Part shown: positions 1 through 14,461 of the stretch, piece after piece
Layout: every line of letters starts with the position of its first letter
Position numbering within the stretch: the stretch's first letter is position 1
Origin: Certhia americana
Lineage: Eukaryota; Chordata; Aves; Passeriformes; Certhiidae
NCBI GenBank assembly: GCA_018697195.1
Contig: CM031866.1
Coordinates: 10,271,796 to 10,335,795, forward strand
Direction of reading: 5' to 3'
Length of the DNA: 64,000 nt
Notes under the pieces: generated by a model
Seen by the model: the letters and a program-made list of their open reading frames with translations, nothing else
What the model was told of the DNA's origin: nothing
Database searches by the model: none
Program-made: the position numbers and the translations under genes

Positions 1-3000
1 TGGTTGTTTATCATGCATGTGGAGCCATTCTATACACACATCAAACAAATGAGTCACATAAGTATAATGCAGCACTTCATAATGAGAAGATATTTTTTGT
101 TTTGCTTTGTCTTCATTTAGTCATTGATAGAAGCACAGGATTTCTTAATATTTGTCTTCTATTTTGATGAGCTCACTTATCTCTGTGAACAGTAATGTCA
201 TCCAGTCACACACATTTTTCACACCACAAGCTAATATGCAGTGAATGTTAGCAAAGGCTGTTGTTTTCCAGGCACACTACTTAATTTGAGGACTTCCATT
301 TTCCTCATAAACTTATTGCCCCTATTTGAATGTACCACTTGCATAAGTATGGCCTTCCTCAACTTGAGAAGTATTGAAAAAAGACCCTATATCAGTCCAA
401 ACTCTTTTGCAACCTTTAAAGGCAAAGCCAAACAGGACAATTCTATAAGTGACCTCAAATTGTCATAGTACCCGCTCATGTTTCTGTTATGTTTTTCCAT
501 TTTTAGCCAACATCCCCCATTCCACAGGGCTTCCAAGAAACTGTGGGGAAACTGCAAGCACAGTGGCCCAATCCAGCTTCTGCCATGCAAGAACTCTTAT
601 TTCCTGTATTCACCACTGTGGACTCACCTAAGTGGGGACAGATCCACAGAAATTCACATCAGAGCTCACAGAGGTATTAGCTAAAACAAGTCCCCATGTT
701 ATGGTTCTACCTTTATCCTAAAGTTGGTCTTAGTCCTTTTCTCTGAATAGAAGATTATTTATTTCAAGTAAACCTCTGTGCAAAACTCCCACTGACCTTG
801 GCCTATCAATTTTGGCAGTAACATGCCTACAGCTGAAATGGGAGCTTATCTCTGGACATTTAACATTGAACAAATGATTTTTTTTCTCTTAATTATTTAT
901 AGATCATTGTCCTTTTTCCCTTTCTGGTGTCAGTGTGGGTGTTTGGATTATTGTAGTCGATATAACAGTTCTAGTAAGGTTGTCTCAGAGCGACGCAAGA
1001 ACCTGAGGATATCGGTTTATTGTGTGCTTGTTTGATCTCTGCATACAGTGCAGCTTCTCCCACCATTATAAAGAAAAATAAAAGGGGGATGGGGGGAAGG
1101 GGAGAAGGTTTACTTGCACCAGGAAAGCACAGCCCCTTTTTTGGACATAAACATGGAGCAATGACCCCAGACCAAAAGAAATGGAAGAAAATGGCAGAAG
1201 CCTTTTGTGTTACTATTGTTTAGGAGACAGTGAAAGAAGAGGGTTACAATATTAGAAAACCTAAATAACATGAGAAATACATTACAACTGTGCCATTCTC
1301 TACTTCCTTTGCAGTCATGGAGCTCTATAGTAACTTCATATTGTCCTGTATTTACAGAGGCATCATGATTTAGTCTGTGTTGGAGAGTCAAGAAATCACT
1401 ACAAAGGAGCAAGCATCAGAAAGTAATGAAGAACATGCATAAACCTGACAGAATAAATAGATGCATAACTACAATTTGGTGAGAGCTTGGGGACATATAA
1501 ATGGAGACTTGGGAGCAACTCCTCAGCAGGAAAGGACTCATGTATATGGTGATTTTGCACTGAAACAAGCACCAAAATGCCTAATGGTGTCAAGAGCAAG
1601 AGGATTACTTTGTCAGTTTAACTGACTATGCACCATCTCCTCAGAAAGAACCAGCACAAGAACAGCTTTAGCGACAACACCAGAGCAGTACAGATGAGCA
1701 CAAGGATGGAAAATGGGATGTGTGGAAATAGTGAAGCCTCTGGTAGTCCCATAGTTCTCTTCTGCAGGTGGGCAGACAGAGTTGACAGCCAGAGGAAAAG
1801 GAACCTGGAGCACAGTGGGGGTAGTAGATGGAGTGGGAAAGCTCCATTCTCAAGTATGCTGTTCTGTTTCTTGCCACACTTTCCTCCCTCTACTAGCCCT
1901 GGTGTCTTACCATAAATAGGGATGGAGTACACAAAAGAAACAAGGTCAATTGGGTTGGGCCAATTTTCGACCCAAACTATATTCCTATGCAATTGGGACA
2001 AACTGGGCAGCCTAACCCCTTGTCCACACACATTTACCACATCTCCCCTCCTCAGACACATGATCTATCTTTTCAGAACTGTAATGTGCTTCCACAACCT
2101 CAATCAGTCTGGCCTAGTCCCATCTTTCCCCTTCAAGGTCCATCATGTCTCTTATGTTCTCTATCTTTTCTAAGCACAAAGGAGTCAAAACCAACCCCAA
2201 ATCATGACACCTCTCACCAGAGCATCAGTAGGGGTGGCAGGGGTAGAGGACTGACTATTTTGAGAGCCTGTTGTACACTCATGCTTCCCTCAGCAAGCAC
2301 AGGCTGTGGGCTGTGTCCCCAGGTCACTGTGGCAGCCAGGTGAGGATTGCAGCGGGTTCCAGCTGCCCCTCAGCACCTCCATGGCACCCCTGCTCCAGTC
2401 AGAAAAGAGACAGGAGCTGGCTTGCAGCTGCAGCATACTTTCAGATGAGAGCACTTCAGAAACTTTTGGAAATACCAATGAGCATTTTGGGAAACAGTAG
2501 CAACAGCTCAATGAAGCTTGCAGTGGATCTTCCTCCATTTCAGGAGGGGAGGAAATAAAGTCCATCTAACATTGCTTAAGGTTATACAAAATCTCATCTT
2601 TGTTATCCAATACTTCCTCTGCACCCTCACATCCATAAGAAGGTTATTTCTTAAATGAAAACATCATATTTGCTCATCAAAAAGGAAAAATGCAACAAGA
2701 AGGGTCCTTTTTAGAAGAGCCTGTATCCTAAAATCTTACTATATCCTCAAAGAAAAAGAAAAAAGAAATTAAGTAACGGGAGTTAACGAGCAGGTGTTTT
2801 TTTCTTTCAGCAAAGGTCAGCAATCCCACAGCAGGAAATTAATCCCAATTAGTAATGATATTTTGTCTTGATATATCATGACACTTTTGATTTACTGTGT
2901 TTCCAGGATGCAGGCAGCAAATGTTAATGATTCAGTTTGCTGGGAATTTATACTCCTGCTCATTTCCCATTTGCTGATCTGTTGCAGCTCGTCAAGTCTT

Positions 3001-5640
3001 GGCTGCTTCAACTAACGAACTGATGGCCTCGCAGGAATAATGGTGTGTTCTGCAAGCTTCATTTTTTTTCATGCCATCTGCAAAAATGCAGGTTCCTCTC
3101 TGGAAAAAACCAAACCTGGCAGCCAGAAAGGAGTGATTATGATCATATAAATGTCACTTGTAATTTGTGTTTCACTTGTTTAATAGTGTTACTACTAAAT
3201 GACGGTTTCTGTAGAGAACAAAATTAATTATAGTAAATTCAGCATTTTTAGGGGAAATTCATGAAAGGAAGCATACCTAGTTTTGTTCATTTGTTCAAAA
3301 TATTCTAATAGAAATGATGTATTTTTACATCATGATTTATCTTCCCAGCTGGTGTAGTTTGAATTAGAGCTATACAGAATGTTTCTCTGGAGGCTTGTGC
3401 AGGCAGTAAACATCACTTTTCTTACACAGAGTAAATGCAAACCCCATGCAGACCTATTACAAATGTTGCACCAAATGTGTAGGGAAATCTTCAAAACTTA
3501 TAGCAATATGAATTTTATGACATATTATTCTGTGAAATGGTTTGTTTCCTAATTGCTGTTTACTGAGAAAGTTTGATAAACACCTTGCTGAACCTATTAA
3601 AAGAAAGGTCATTGCAATTGCAATTTTCATGTACACTCAATACCACACTATGCTTGCATTTAAGCAATGTTTAAATCAGCAATAACAATGAAATTTAGGC
3701 ACCTACCATCCCTGAAAAACTGGTCTAAGTGAAACTGAAATCATCCAAGTACACGATGTTACGAAAAGACCAGATCTTTTACTACTACAGAAGAACTCAG
3801 TTCTTAGAGGTTACACCAGTACAAAATCTGCTCTGAGTTCCAGAAGCAGCCTTCAGTCTTTTTTGAAGTCTAAATTGTTTATTTGGATATTATAGAGATT
3901 TTATCTGAAAGCACAACTAAAGGGGCATTTTCCCAAATGTATTAATGACATTTCTATTTAATAAATTAAGAAGCCTTTAAACTGTTAAAACTAAATTCTT
4001 AAGGTGTTAACAAATATGATGGAAATCTTGTACGGAGAGTAAATTAAAAGTAGTATCTTTTCAAAGCTTATCTAGAAGGAGGATGGTAAAAAACAGCTGA
4101 AAAGCCTTTTTTCCTCTCTTCTCAAATAAACATGAAAACTGTTTCCTTGAATTCAACCAAAACCAATACAGTGTTGCTGCACTGCTGTAAACAACTAATT
4201 ACAGAGCACTAGTCTGCACAGTCCATGTCCTGCAGATGATCAGAGCCCAAACACCAAACACCAATTTTTCTGCATTAGGCAAAACAACTGCTGGTCAATA
4301 GTGCACAGAGTTCCTGTGGCCCTGCAGTGATACTTGGCTGAAGGCTCTCTGGGTTTTAGGAGAGGCAGGGAGTGGAAAGGTTCCTTACCTCCCTACCTCA
4401 CCTTGCTAGCAAAGGCAGGAAATTCCAGAAGCACAGCACCTGCTCCAAAGCCAACTTGAAAACTCTGTAGTGTGGCACTGACACCAAGACAGTACCAAAA
4501 GTCAAAACAATAACTACAAGCAATTCAAGCCATCAAGCAGCTTGAGCTGCTGGGATCCCCCCAGCAGGTGGGCTGACATATTCAAAATGAGCATCATCAG
4601 GGAAGGGGCAAACCTTCAGGAAAAGGGTAATGGTAATTATAGTTTTGCTGTGTAATGGTTGCTGTGACTATGTTACTGAAGACTGCTATGCTGTGCAGAA
4701 AAAGTCTGAAAAAGATGCACTTGGTATGCCTAGGGATAATATTTTCCAACCTTCTCAATATAATGCCGCACCTTACAAAGCCCTGGATAGCACATGATAT
4801 TCTCCAACCAGCTGTACTCACATCAACCCACAGAGGAGGCTGAGCTGCTGCAAATCCTGAACCAAGGTGTGCTTGGAGCTTCCTTCCTTCCCACATCAGA
4901 ATTTCAGGCAATGCCAAGCAACTCCAGTACAGTTTCTGCTAAGGCGGCCACTATTAGATTGTTCCAAACAATGTGTTTGATCTCAGAACAAGGCTGGAGA
5001 AAACACTGCTGTGTGCACATGTGCATCGAGATGTTTTAAACCATGCAGGAGAGAATGGAATCTGGTTTGTCATTATGAATGCGGGCAAGTTTATCATTAG
5101 AAGTGAAAGAACACAAGATATTAAGCAACACAGACACCACATCATTCAGAAAATGTTTCCACTGCAATTATTACTACAAGGCCATTCCTTCCATCAGTAC
5201 AAACTCAAGGAAGCCCAAGGGAGATCATATTATGCATCAAGACACTGTATGTATGAAATATGCTACATTGCTTATGCAGGTACTGTTAAAATCTCTGCAA
5301 AGGGACCATGGGATGGCAGTAGTTAACACGTTTTGAAAATTTTTTTTTCCACATGCTGAAAACCAGTCTGGAGCCAGTCGAAACCAAGATCAATTACAGA
5401 ACATGATTCTCTTTCAGGACATTGCTTCCTCCACCACTTCCCCCTTAAAAAAAGCAAACAAAAAACCAAAATGGAAGCAAAGAACTATTTTTGTACGCAA
5501 GTATTCCAGGTTTCCACGTTTAGAAGCTAAACAACAACAAAAATATGTAACTTTAGAAACTCCAGCTCTAAATAAAAAAAATTACAAACAAAGGGACCAT
5601 ATAGACTTTGGTAGATATTGGAACTAAAGAGGTCGTTCAT
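1..5640. other. AT-rich non-coding stretch, no gene recognised
   Basis: Stops are frequent in all six frames. The longest ATG-initiated open frame is 147 codons on the minus strand (1,618-2,061) and resembles no family I know. A G-rich run at 1,084-1,106 (three G tracts of four or more) is short of a four-tract quadruplex motif. The stretch 2,860-3,020 is balanced in composition and free of simple repeats, as conserved non-coding DNA often is, but nothing in one sequence alone proves that. I see no repeat family, RNA gene or promoter here. Confidence 0.6.
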
Positions 5641-8600
5641 CAAAAAAACCCAACATCACCCCACCACCAAAAACCCAACAGGTCTTTGATGATTTTTTTT
5701 TTCTTAGAATACTAATTTAAGGAAAGTAAAAAATGTCAGAACATAAAATATATTCCCTTAAATCATGTACATTATTTACCAATTTGACATCCCCACAAAT
5801 TTTTTTTTTCTAACTTGTGAAGTACTGTAAAATAAAGTGTGGGTTCTGTAATTTCTATATTGGAATTATGAGCTACCAATATGCCTTTTATTCTCTGCCT
5901 TTGAAGAGAAAATTCAATTCAATTTTCAATGTAAAATGTTTAAAACAACCTAATGGAAATAACAACTTAGGAGTGTGAAAAACCCTTTAAAACAATTTAA
6001 ATTAAATATCACTGTCCTTCCTTTAAGGCACTACCTTTAATTGATTTAATCTTAAGTTGTTTCTTCCTAGCACAGTAATTGCCATTGATTCCAATTAATA
6101 TTCAGCTGGCCTTTCTCTATAAATAATTACTGGCCAATTTATTTCTTTCAGATCAGACCTTCTTGCTGTGACCATTATTTGTGGTTCTGAGCTAGAGCTT
6201 TTTAAATGCAGGATCACCCACATCCCAAAGCTGTGTTAGACCTCAACCACGGCTGTACCTAAGGGCTTTTGGGGCCCACCCCATGGTGACACAAAGGTCT
6301 GAGCCAGATGACAAGTGTAGCCCCTCTGCCCAATGAATCCAGAGCAGAATTCCTGAGGCCCAACATGTGCCCAGCACAGCTACAGAGCAGAAAATGAGTT
6401 CTGAGGGGAGGAGTTTCTCTAAATTCTTGCCCGCCTGCACAGAGAGAGGCAGGGCATCGAGAGGTACTGGGGTCAAATTGGCATTCTAAGCCCTGAATCC
6501 TCTTGCTGCTCCAGCACATAAATGAGCCTGTTGAAAAAGACTGAGAAGGAGTCAGGGAAGGATTTCCTTCTCCATTCAGTGGCTCTGTGGTTAGAGCCCT
6601 TGCCAGGACATGGTTTCAACCTGAAGGGGACTCCAGACTGTGCCTACCCAAGTGGATAGGACGTACTCTAGCTTCTGCTTCTCAGTAGTCTCAGGGACTC
6701 TACTCAGTTCTTCGCACTCTATCCTGGCCAAATGTCATAAAATCTGAATAATCAGTGGAGTGTATTCTCCTTCTCTGCAAAATTAATTCCCATATACACT
6801 AGTCCTTCTGCCTTTTGGGGAAGACATCCCAAACCCCCTTCCTGAAGTGCTAGGAGATGCCAAGCTCGTCTGTCCTGTTGCTCAGAGGAAATGGTGCTTC
6901 TGCTTGCTTGGATCTTCACTGTGACTATGTGTGCAGGGTTGATAAAGTATTTAGGATTAGCCACAGAAATTATTACGCATTTGGAACTTGAGCAGTTGGA
7001 ATGCACAGGGTTGAGCTGCTTCCAACATACTCTGCATTTCTACTCCTGCCCATAAAAGCTGTTTTATTGCTAACATTTCAGTGTTTTTCTCCCTTAGTCT
7101 CTTCTTACTCATCCTCTCACCCCAAATTTCTTATGTATCCTGGCAGGCAACTCTCATGTTCTAGCTATTAATTCAGTATTTTTGCCCATTACTGTTAATT
7201 TTTCAGTATTTTATCCAATTCCTGCATTTCAATTAAACGGAGTCAACTCTCCTGGTTTTCATGATTCTGTTGCTTTTGAAACCCACAATACAGAACCTTA
7301 AAAAAACCCCACAAAAAGCCCAAACAAAACCAACACATTTGTTTGCACTCTGAAACACTGATTTTGGACACAATATTTAAAAAAACCCCACTCTTAAAAC
7401 ACATTGCACTGATTAGTGGTGCTGTAATGTGAACACATTGGCTTTCTTGTAACGTTACCCAGCAAAGCTCTTCTGAATGTCTGTTCAGATTGAAGGCATA
7501 AGAATTCCCCTGACAGTGTAAGTTTTTTGCTGTGCTTACTGATGTTTTTTGCATTTGTCCTCAGAAGGACAAGATCAGTATCTTTTAAAAGAGGTTATGA
7601 GTTAAAAACCAAAATAAAATCAAACCAACCTGGAAAGAGTTACTTCATCCCTACTGTTAGCAACCAGCAGAATACTTGGAGGCTGTTTTCTGAAATCCTG
7701 GTGCTACCAAATGATCTGAGCTTTGTCGTAAAGAGCAGCAGGATTCCTCTTCATTTGTTCCATGCAATTTAATAGACTCTGAATACACAAAGATGTAATA
7801 TCATAAATGAAAAATGCCTCCTTTTCTTGTGCTCTTACTGACTCCAGAATATTAAAATATGTTATATAACTTCTGGCAATATGTATGCAATATCTATGGC
7901 TATAGATAACTTCCTTGGTTTGAATACTGCAAGACAAAGTTCTCCTGTCAGCTGGATTTTCATAGTGCCTGGATTATAATGTGTCATAGTCCAGGTGCAA
8001 GGATAGTACACAGTCAGATGCTGTTGTGCTGTACACTAATAAACAGTCACGTTTCTTTACCTGAACTCAGTTCAGCTGAAGTCCTCATGAATTTTCTCTC
8101 TAGACAATAATTCTCATTCCAACCTCAGACTGACACAGGATGATTCTCTTTTCTGTTTCTGATCTGCTGTGTGACCTCTATCACTTTTGGCCAAGCCCAT
8201 CAACATGGACATTCTGATGTCCTCACTCCCAGGGCTCAGCTTTCTGTCAGGTTTGCAAAGGGCAAGTGCTTTACATGGAACATTATGGAATATGGCATCA
8301 AGGAAATTGTCAGATCCACAAATGAAGGAGTGAATACTTCTTTTTGGCCCTCTAGAATTCTGCAACAAGAAACACTTAAATCCAATATATCAGCAGCACT
8401 TACATCTACAGAATCCAAGCAATTCCAACCATATTTCATAAGTACAACATATCTATTACTTCAGCTCAGAAATTCAGGTTGAAAGGCTGTATCCAACACA
8501 AGAAATTCTAGTCTGATGACAGGTCCATCTAGCTAGAAAATGCACCTTCAAATTGACAGGTCACTTGTCACCCAAAGAAAGATAATCAGATCAGAAAAAA

Positions 8601-9900
8601 AGATTCACTGCCTGTAGTGATGAACTGGAAAGAAAATGCCCAAGGATGTCTCAATTTTTAGCCATAAGGGAGAAGAGAAAAATTCCTTTCCTAAACATGT
8701 TTTCTCACATTTTTTTCCATCTAATGTATGTAAACTCATTAAATTTTCCCAGGATTTTTGTTTGTGGCACTACTGAGGAAAGGGAGAATAGAGATCACTA
8801 GCTGAGGCAGAAGGAGCAACCAGCTTCTATTTCAGTCTCATACCCCCTAAAATCCCACAGATGTTGGGTTTTCTTTCAGTGTACCTTAATTAAACTGACC
8901 AATTTTTGAGATTACAGCCATAGTATGGGACAGAACCACAACTTGGAAAATAAATGGAATCAATAGAGAGAGCAGAAGTTGAGCAGAGTTTGCCCTGCAA
9001 AGAAGAAAAATCACACATGCATTTACATGTGCTTCAGATCTCCCTCTGAAAGCTGTCACTTAGGAAGAAACAGCTGTGACATGAACTGGACACTTCTGTA
9101 CCCAAGCCCACTGCAGACTATAAAGTGTTTTTCATGGTTCTGTACAACGCTTTTCCCTGAAAAAGAGGAAGAATGTACATCAATTTAGTCATGATTTGGG
9201 AAATTCTAAGGTCTTTCACAGATTTCAACCAGCTGGGCTCAAAGTCTTTTTACTATATTTCTTTTGTGAACAAGATTCCAATGAAAATAAGCAACCAAAG
9301 TATCTGCATGTTATGTACCAGAAATACTCCATTTCCTAGCCAATTGCTCCAGCACCTGCTGAGCCTGTGGGTGGACAACTCATTGTTAATACCTGCAATT
9401 ATTTAATTGTGCGAACATTCACATCTTCATTTTTGATTCTCAGGAGTGCTAATTCTTAACAAAAGGCATAAAGTGAGCTATAATGATACTTCTTCATAGC
9501 AAAACAAATGAAAAAGGTGGGATTCTGGGAAACCTGAGAAATCCAAGCACAATGGAATCCTATTTCAATATAGAAGGGTAGAAAGGCAACAGTGCCAGGT
9601 CAGAACATTTATTGCTATGAAATACATTCAACTTATTTATATAAAATAATTTAATCCCCTCCTCTCCTACCCCCAAAATAACTGATGCAAGCAAATACAA
9701 ATATGAAATAAAAAGATGTGATTCTTTGGAGCCATTTCAGGAAATTGCAAATGTTTCTGAAATGAAAAATCCTTCCAAAGTCAATCAGCCATTGCTGGGA
9801 GGTCAGCAGGGAGCTGTGCTGTGTCAGCCTATTTGCTCAGTGGTGCCAGGAGATGCAATAATGAGCTGATAGACCAGGTTTAATCACAAGGATCTTTATT
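5641..9900. other. AT-rich non-coding stretch with an ATTA-rich patch
   Basis: No coding exon is recognised. At about 6,015-6,150 there is a cluster of homeodomain-type cores (TTAATTGATTTAATC, CAATTAATATT, AATAATTAC), followed by a pyrimidine tract and TTTCAG near 6,150. This looks like regulatory or conserved intronic DNA but is inference only. The remainder, including 7,240-7,400 with its AAACCCCA-type runs, shows the low-complexity A/C mix common in bird introns. I see no RNA gene or mobile element. Confidence 0.55.
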
Positions 9901-9914
9901 AAAAAAAAAAAAAA
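9901..9914 (+). repeat. A14 homopolymer
   Basis: This is an uninterrupted run of 14 A. It is followed by an A-rich stretch with interspersed C (GCAAAACAAAACC) to about 10,020. No retroposon body is recognised upstream, so it is treated as a simple repeat. Confidence 0.9.
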
Positions 9915-12900
9915 GCAAAACAAAACCGAAACTTAGACTCCACAAAACCCAAAATGATAACACAACAACAACCAAAAACCCCAAAGCTAAAATGTTGATT
10001 TTTTTTTCCAAACAACAAAAATCATAATTATCTCAGAATTATGAAAGCTTGTCTATTTTCCCATTTGAAAATTAGGCTGAGCAATGAATTCATGTCAGTC
10101 CTGTCCTTTGTTTTATATTCCATCTTATTGTGTTAAAATTCTTGCTCATGCTCCTCTATATCAATCATAAACCTACCACTGAATCAAGAAAGCAAGAGAA
10201 GGCACCAAATCTGCCTTTTTTTCAAATGTGTAGAGTGCATTCATACTACATTTATTGGTTTCTAAATTTCAAAAGTTTTCAAACATTGTACACATTCATA
10301 TAAATTGTTTTTGGATCTGTAAGAATAGTAAGAGTAAGAATAGATTAACAATTTTGGTTTCTTTCAGTTACACAAAGGGTTAAATAATAATTCCTGGTGG
10401 GGGGGGAGACCCAACAAAACTTTTTTTGAAACAACATGGATGTAGAGACAAGAACAGAAAAACAAGAGAGAAGAAAAAAAAAGAAAGAAAGCATTTTTGA
10501 AAAGCAAACATAGCTGAAAATAGGTAAAATCTGTTGGAAAAGTGTGTCTGACTCATCACAAAAGGTACCATGTAGAAATCTGACCACAGATTGCCCTGAG
10601 TTTAGATTAGGAATCCTTTGAAGCAACAGAGAAGCAAAGAGCAGAGTGAACCTTGTCATCCAATTTTGTCACACTTCTACAAATTCCCATTAAAACCACT
10701 TTTGCTAATACCTTTGACAGTGATTGAGTGACCTAAATCACTCATTCATGACAATCAGCAAACATGACTTGGACCTCATTCCATCATGGTCTGTGACAGA
10801 ACAACTTTGGAACTAGGGAGAGGAAAATCTAGAGAAATATGATTTTTTTTTTATAAGATGTAAGCAAAAAGGGCATAAGAGCATCTGAAAACTTGATGAA
10901 AATCTAATAGAAGAAGAAAGATCTTCCCTCCAGTATTTTCACAGCTCTAAGTGGAATGGCAGCTTTGGAACATCCAGCTAGCATGCCAAGTTCTTACAGA
11001 TACCTCCTGACAGTATTACTAAAGAGGAAAGAGTTAACTCCAAGAAAATGATCATCTAATCATTGCTCTTGGAGAAGTTACTTTATTTTCAGAAGAATGT
11101 AGTTTAATGGATCTTACAATTTATTTTCATACAGCCAGGAATAATCTCTCATAAGAGAAATTATTAAACAGATAAATGGACTGATTGTTCTTTTCTTTAC
11201 TTGAGTTGAAAAATTTTGCTTACTTAAAAATTCACCATAACAAGCACTTTAGGAACAGAGGTCCTTGGAATCAAATTGAATTTTCAATCATGTTAGAAAT
11301 TTGAAGAGCCAAAGTCATTCAATTCAGACAAGAGAGACACAAGTGACTAAGGCAGCTATCAAATGCACATCCTTTAAAAAAATAACTAAAAAGGTGAAAA
11401 TAAATATAAAATGCAGATCAGTTTGGAAATTAAAAAAAATCAAAATTTACAATGATATACGGATTTAAAAACCTAGGATAGAAATAAGAGAACTCTCCAA
11501 TTCCTTTACTCACTCCTTACTGTAAAAGCTTGTGAGTAAAATGAATGCTTCTAGGAAGCAGGCATTTCTCACCATGGTTAAAGGGCTCCTTTATCACCTA
11601 AAATGAGATCAAGAATGGCCTCAATTGACTGATACAAATGCTTTACCTCTTCAGAAGATTTTTGTTCTCAGATAGTTTCTGCATGTAGATTCCTTTCACT
11701 ATAGCATTTACAAAGCTCACAAATTATTTTATTTTCTTGTAGCAACAGGCATGTTCAACATGTACCAAGAGAGCAGACAGGTGAGAATAAACAAAACCCT
11801 GGAATTTTCCAAGTACACAGGACTAGACCACGTATTTAAGATTCAATCATAATGCTGCTCAAACGCCTGTGAGTATCAACCTTGTGAAAGGGTTGGGTAA
11901 CCTGGAGCTCAGCTTTGAAAGTGTCAACAGGTTGGGTTTTTGTTTTTCCCCTGTGTAACATATTTCAATCCATGGACCACCCCTTGATTAGGAAGGTCCC
12001 GTTACGCATTTGGAATGAGAATGACCTCCTCTTCATGCCCTACACCATTTCTGAGATTTTTTTTAATATCCTACAAAGAAACATCATCTGTGCTCTGATT
12101 TGAAACCTGTAAATAAAGATGACTATCACCTGTTTAACCTTCAACTCTTAGCTGCTTCACATGGTTGCAGAGGCAGCTGTGGTAGATCTGAAACAGAAGG
12201 CAGCAGAAAAGACAGAACACCAAGAATGCCAAGCTTGGCAGAGGGCAGTAAGAGATTTCCAAGCTGTCCAAGTCCCAGAAGAATTAAGCCTGCCTTCTTG
12301 TTATCTGCTGAACTTTGGAAATATCACTGAGTACTGAAAATCTAGCAAAAACTAGAGACCTCACACTATTTTTCTTCAGTCTAAACAGAAGAAAGAACAA
12401 CATGTCATTTATTGAAAAATTACTTGAAATGCTACACCTGTGGGGGTGGAAAGAGTATGTGGGAAGCAGAAAAAAAAATGTTGGCATTTACAATTGAACT
12501 CTGCTCCTTTGCTAAAATCTTCAAAGCCCATAGTCACACACCTAAGCAGCTTGATCCTCAGTTCATGTAGATGAGGACCAGCTGCAAAATTCACCTCTGA
12601 TAAGGAGCTGGTGTAGTCACCTCACATTTACAGAGAGATGGTGACAAAATTAAAGCCTGAGCAAAGCCCTACCCAGGCACTAAGGGGAAGGATACCAGTG
12701 CTGCCTCCTTGCCAGAGCAGCAGACCCTTCAAACAGGTGTTGCTGTCTCAGGGAGCACTCGAAGGGAGAGCCAGGCTTTGGTGCAGGGTGACAGCACTGA
12801 GCCCGTACAGCCGGTGGCTCCAGTCACAGAGAAGCAGCACAAAATCCCTGCACTTCCCCTGAGCAAATCTGGCACTGGGGTACTGGCAGCCTGATGCTGC

Positions 12901-13036
12901 CCCTTACTTTGAGTACTGACATTATATTTATTGAAGGTACAACTTTATTCTAACATTATTATTATTATTACTGAAGTGATAATTTTTCAGATTTTGACCT
13001 CTAAAGAGAATTTTCTCCTAAATTAAATGAAAAGAG

Positions 13037-13041
<5 letters not shown>
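9915..13041. other. AT-rich non-coding stretch
   Basis: No coding exon, RNA gene or interspersed repeat is recognised. It contains a G8 run at 10,399-10,406 and an ATT trinucleotide run at 12,953-12,972. A slightly GC-richer part (12,640-12,900) gives two overlapping short plus-strand open frames with no recognisable protein content. Confidence 0.55.

Positions 13042-13068
<27 letters not shown>
13042..13068 (+). repeat. A27 homopolymer
   Basis: This is an uninterrupted run of 27 A followed by GAGTTAGCAG. It could be a retroposon tail, but no polyadenylation signal or recognisable body sits just upstream and I could not identify target-site duplications. It is classified as a simple repeat. 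Confidence 0.95.
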
Positions 13069-13070
<2 letters not shown>

Positions 13071-14408
13071 GTTAGCAGCCTGTACTGTGCTTAGTACAGT
13101 AGTGAGATTTTCTTGGTTTTTTAACATGACACCCTGAAAAATTCACATGCAAGCTGAAGCTGTAAACCCAGATGACATTTTTGAACATGCAGAAAAAAAC
13201 AAAAAAAGAAAGAAAAAAAAATTCTCTGAAATTTCTTATGATAAAAGTCTTCCATTCCTAACATTAATCCATTTTAAACGTGCTGATGTAGCAGCCTGCA
13301 AAGCTAATTCCTAGTAGGGCTGTTGTCAGGGTTAGGAGACTTTGGGTGCCTGGAAGGGACCTGGAAAACAACAGATGTAAAGTGTGAAAACAGATTAGTG
13401 ATGAGCATATATGATGAAAACTGCTGACAGAGAGCATAGAAAGATGGTAAGGAAGAGTGAAGAAAACTTTCAAATTAAGAAAAAGATTCAACAGCTTGAA
13501 TCTTCTGCAAATATCTCCCATCCTCTCCTTGAGAGGGCGCAATTTTTAATTTCTTCCACCAAATCCCATTACTCTGCAGTTATCTTGTTTGGAGCTCTCC
13601 CCAGGAGAAGGGGGAACAGGCATTTCACACTGTTGGTGCAATCCATTTCTGGGCAGACCTGCCAGCCACTGTAGTTTCTGGGATTCATGCCAGCAGGGAT
13701 AAGTCTGCTTGTCAGTATAAATCCCATGTATACATAGGCCATAAACTCATGCCAGCCATTTTTTATTTTATTTTATTTTTTGGTTTTGCCTTCCACCCAA
13801 TTCAACAAAACTCCCCCATTAGCTAGTTTTCTTTTCCTTTTATATTGAATTGTCCTTGGAAGCCACAAGAGTTTATAAGTTCAGGGAAAGAGGAAGAAAA
13901 ATACAGCATGGATTGGAACTGGTTTTGCAGATCCTGTGAGATTTGCTAATGGTTGAGAAGGTTTGAAAACTCCCAAAATCAACAAGAATCCCTCAGTCCT
14001 GCTCAGGAGGCAAAACTGACAGAGCTGCATTTTATTGGGTGCTACCCTCACCTGGTGTAATTTTTCTTCCTTAGCCTTTTCCAGAGGGTTAAGGCAGTGG
14101 GTTCTGCTGCCAGAAGTTGGGTTTTGTACTTGCCACCCACACAGAAGAATCTGTTTGCGTATGGCATTTGTGCCGCGTTGTGTGACATATGTTTGGACGT
14201 CTCACTCCCAGAATGGGAAGTCTGTGGCAGTGGGTAGGAGGAGGAACAGCAGGCCAGAGCCTTCTGCTTTTGAGTGGAAGAGTTACTAAGCTCCAAATGG
14301 TTTCATTTTTGTGTTTCTGAAGAAAAGGATAAACAAGGGCAAAGTACAGAGGGAAGAGGCAGTGGTGAGTAGGAGGACTTTACGTATATGTGCCTGAATG
14401 AATGCATA
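13069..14408. other. Non-coding stretch with A/T-rich simple repeats
   Basis: It holds an A-rich patch with interspersed G and C at 13,190-13,222 and a TTTTA pentanucleotide run at about 13,759-13,782. Otherwise it is unique sequence. Open frames on either strand are under 100 codons and unrecognised. Confidence 0.55.
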
Positions 14409-14415
14409 CATATGC

Positions 14416-14461
<46 letters not shown>
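14409..14461. repeat. Compound TA/CA microsatellite
   Basis: Alternating TA (about 14,417-14,441) passes directly into about ten CA units (14,441-14,461), with short AT-rich imperfect units on the left. Compound TA-CA tracts usually arise from C-to-T change or slippage in a parent CA array. Length polymorphism is expected. Confidence 0.95.

Noticed and set aside
1084..1106. G-rich run as a quadruplex
   Set aside because: Only three tracts of three or more G; the fourth is GG, so the usual rule is not met.
1618..2061. Minus-strand 147-codon ATG open frame
   Set aside because: Unrecognised, overlapped by open frames in other registers, no splice or promoter context, and of a length expected by chance.
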